Of a stretch of DNA of 6,453 bases, positions 4,652 to 6,453 are shown piece after piece. Location of the stretch: positions 1-6,453 of the forward strand of contig JAFACP010000464.1 in NCBI GenBank assembly GCA_023425455.1. Direction: 5' to 3'. The position numbers were made by a program, and so were the translations under genes. This DNA comes from Pseudomonadota bacterium (GTDB lineage: Bacteria; Pseudomonadota; Gammaproteobacteria; Enterobacterales; Enterobacteriaceae). The notes beneath the pieces were generated by a model that worked only from the letters and a program-made list of their open reading frames with translations, was not told the origin of the DNA and did no database searches. Positions within the stretch are counted from its first letter, which is position 1, and every line of letters starts with the position of its first letter.

Positions 4652-6130
4652 ATGTCGAAGCAATACATCATTGGAATTGATGGTGGAAGTCAGAGCACAA
4701 AAGTCGTCATGTACGATCTCAGGGGCAACGTTGTCTGCGAAGGTAAAGGGCCGCTGCGTCCTATGCATACTCCGGACGCGGATACCGCTGAACATCCTGA
4801 CGATGACCTGTGGGACTCGCTATGCATTGCCGGAAAAGCGCTGATGGAAGCGTTCACAGGCAACCCTGAGGAGATTATCGGGATCGGGCTTGGATCCATT
4901 CGCTGCTGTCGCGCATTGCTGAAAGCCGACGGGACACCCGCTGCACCGCTTATCAGCTGGCAGGATGCGCGGGTCACACGCCCCTACGAGCATACGCATC
5001 CTGACGTCGCCTGGGTAACGTCGTTTTCCGGCTATCTTACGCACCGCCTGACCGGCGAATTTAAAGACAACATCGGCAACTATTTTGGCCAGTGGCCGGT
5101 GGACTATAAAAGCTGGTCGTGGAGCGAGGATGACAACGTCATAAAGCAGTTCAACATTCCGCGCCGAATGCTGTTTGATGTACAAATGCCTGGAACCGTG
5201 GCGGGCTACATCACGCCCGATGCTGCTCAGGCAACACATTTCCCGGCGGGTTTCCCCGTGGTGTTCACCACCAGCGATAAGCCCGTTGAAGCGCTGGGGG
5301 CAGGGTTACTGGACGATGAGACCGCCGTCATTTCACTGGGTACCTATATCGCCCTGATGATGAGCGGTAAAGCGTTACCTAAAGATCCTGTCGCCTGGTG
5401 GCCGATTATGTCGTCGATACCAGAAACCCTGCTGTACGAAGGTTACGGCATTCGCAAAGGCATGTGGACGGTAAGCTGGCTGCGCGACATGCTGGGCGAG
5501 TCGTTGATTCAGGATGCAAAAGCGCAGGGGCTTTCTGCAGAAGACTTCTTAAATAAAAAAGCGGCCCTCGTTCCCCCTGGCTGTAACGGCCTGATGACCG
5601 TGCTGGACTGGCTGACCAATCCCTGGGAGCCGTATAAGCGCGGGATGATGATTGGCTTTGACTCCAGCATGGATTACGCCTGGATTTACCGCTCTATCCT
5701 GGAAAGCGTGGCGCTGACGCTGAAGAATAACTACGACAATATGTGCAATGAAATTGGCCATCACGCCAGTCAGATAATCATTACCGGAGGAGGATCAAAC
5801 AGCGATCTGTTTATGCAGATTTTTGCCGACGTTTTTAACCTCCCGGCCCGTCGTAACGCCATTAACGGCTGCGCGAGTCTCGGCGCGGCGATCAACACAG
5901 CCGTAGGTCTGGGGCTCTACCCTTCCTACACAGCGGCAGTCGAAAAAATGGTGCGGGTCAAAGATGTCTTCCTGCCCGTTGCGCATAACGCCAGCAGATA
6001 TGAGGCGCTAAACAGAGGTATTTTCAGGGAGTTAACTCAGCACACTGATGTGATTCTGAAGAAATCATATCAAGTGCTTCACGGCGAACTGAACAACAAC
6101 GATGCGATTAAAAGCTGGTCAAACGCATAA
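4652..6130 (+). CDS. ygcE: FGGY-family carbohydrate kinase (YgcE)
   Basis: This 492-residue cytoplasmic kinase is expected to transfer phosphate from ATP to a sugar, sugar acid or polyol; the substrate is not identifiable from sequence. The N-terminal ATPase domain opens with the phosphate-1 loop IGIDGGSQSTKVVMYD (7-22). ISWQDAR (101-107) corresponds to the family's substrate-contact W-x-D-x-R region. D209 in TTSDKPVEALGAG is the likely catalytic base, by analogy with the conserved aspartate at this position in glycerol and xylulose kinases. SLGTYIALM (228-236) and ITGGGSNSDLFMQIFADVFN (377-396) are the phosphate-2 and adenosine regions. All parts are present and the length is typical. AAAGGAGA lies just upstream of the ATG at 4652, a much stronger ribosome site than that of yqcE. 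The 25-nt gap after yqcE lacks any terminator, implying co-transcription. Similarity to E. coli YgcE (492 residues) is recalled. Confidence 0.94.
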   Translation: MSKQYIIGIDGGSQSTKVVMYDLRGNVVCEGKGPLRPMHTPDADTAEHPDDDLWDSLCIAGKALMEAFTGNPEEIIGIGLGSIRCCRALLKADGTPAAPLISWQDARVTRPYEHTHPDVAWVTSFSGYLTHRLTGEFKDNIGNYFGQWPVDYKSWSWSEDDNVIKQFNIPRRMLFDVQMPGTVAGYITPDAAQATHFPAGFPVVFTTSDKPVEALGAGLLDDETAVISLGTYIALMMSGKALPKDPVAWWPIMSSIPETLLYEGYGIRKGMWTVSWLRDMLGESLIQDAKAQGLSAEDFLNKKAALVPPGCNGLMTVLDWLTNPWEPYKRGMMIGFDSSMDYAWIYRSILESVALTLKNNYDNMCNEIGHHASQIIITGGGSNSDLFMQIFADVFNLPARRNAINGCASLGAAINTAVGLGLYPSYTAAVEKMVRVKDVFLPVAHNASRYEALNRGIFRELTQHTDVILKKSYQVLHGELNNNDAIKSWSNA

Positions 6131-6143
6131 TGTCGAATGTGGG

Positions 6144-6172
6144 AAAATGCCCGGTTCAACCGGGCATTTTTT
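6144..6172 (+). terminator. Terminator after ygcE, probably bidirectional with queE
   Basis: A perfect 11-bp stem, AAAATGCCCGG (6144-6154) with CCGGGCATTTT (6160-6170), has a 5-nt loop TTCAA and is followed by T residues to 6172 on the plus strand. On the minus strand the four A residues at 6144-6147 give a shorter U-run, so the same hairpin can also end queE transcription. It lies 14 nt after the ygcE stop and touches the queE stop codon. Confidence 0.88.
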
Positions 6173-6453
6173 CAGGCGATATTCAGATACTTATGCGTTT
6201 GCATCGACAGACGCCAGTTGCGCGCGATACAGGTTTCAATGCACAGGCGCGTGGCATCTTCTTTCTGGCTGATCGGCTGCAGCGCAATCACCCGCTGCTT
6301 GTCATCCGTCAGCGTGGCCAGCAGTTCATCCAGCGCTTCGATATCCCGCACGCGGCCAACGGGATGTTTGATCTCATCGGCACGCTCCAGCGCCTGAGAG
6401 AGTACATCATACCCGCCACGCATGTTCACTTTTGGTGATACCGTAACCCAGGT
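6172..6453 (-). CDS. queE: 7-carboxy-7-deazaguanine synthase QueE, C-terminal part, cut by right edge
   Basis: QueE is the radical-SAM enzyme that converts 6-carboxy-tetrahydropterin to 7-carboxy-7-deazaguanine in the preQ0/queuosine pathway. Only the last 93 codons are present, reading leftward from the window edge to TGA at 6172-6174. The frame is open through the edge (TWVTVSPKVNMRGG), so a methionine or GTG inside the window should not be taken as the start. The sequence (ERADEIKHPVGRVRDIEAL, LQPISQKEDATRLCIETCIA, ending QTHKYLNIA) closely matches the C-terminus of E. coli QueE as I recall it, a protein of about 223 residues. The CX14CX2C iron-sulphur motif expected near the N-terminus lies outside the window. 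It is convergent with ygcE and has no obvious functional link to the cluster. Confidence 0.93.
   Translation of the reverse strand, partial: TWVTVSPKVNMRGGYDVLSQALERADEIKHPVGRVRDIEALDELLATLTDDKQRVIALQPISQKEDATRLCIETCIARNWRLSMQTHKYLNIA

Noticed and set aside
6130..6438. Plus-strand frames of 102 and 86 codons after ygcE
   Set aside because: They run through the ygcE terminator and antisense to the clearly recognisable QueE C-terminus; shadow frames.

Overview
The window comes from an enterobacterial chromosome (Enterobacteriaceae, close to but not identical to Escherichia coli). Gene order and protein sequences match, from memory and without a search, the E. coli ygcS-ygcU-ygcW / yqcE-ygcE / queE neighbourhood. 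Apart from queE at the right edge, this is a poorly characterised cluster that looks catabolic: two unrelated MFS transporters, an FAD-linked oxidase, a short-chain dehydrogenase and an FGGY-family carbohydrate kinase. Its substrate is not established from anything I can see.

Layout. On the minus strand, reading right to left from a central control region, are ygcW (SDR, 2223-3008), ygcU (FAD oxidase, 699-2153), an intrinsic terminator (660-691) and ygcS (MFS transporter, start at 637, cut by the left edge). On the plus strand, diverging from the same control region, are yqcE (MFS transporter, 3328-4626) and ygcE (kinase, 4652-6130), 25 nt apart and probably one operon. A strong hairpin terminator at 6144-6172 separates ygcE from the convergent queE, of which only the C-terminal 93 residues are present.

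The most interesting part is the roughly 320-nt divergent intergenic region (3009-3327). It holds two CRP-like sites, one per promoter. Each promoter is followed by a leader that can form either a Rho-independent terminator just upstream of the first start codon, or a competing upstream hairpin that uses the left arm of that terminator. The two leaders face opposite ways, are clearly homologous, and differ by compensatory base-pair changes. This looks like a duplicated transcription-attenuation element controlling both arms of the cluster. In E. coli the same neighbourhood encodes YgcP, a protein of the GlpP antiterminator family, which is the obvious but unproven candidate for the trans-acting factor.

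Working model (inference). YqcE and/or YgcS import a sugar, polyol or hydroxy acid; YgcE phosphorylates it or a derivative; YgcW and YgcU carry out NAD(P)- and FAD-dependent oxidations. Transcription would need cAMP-CRP (low glucose) and release from leader termination (presence of an inducer).
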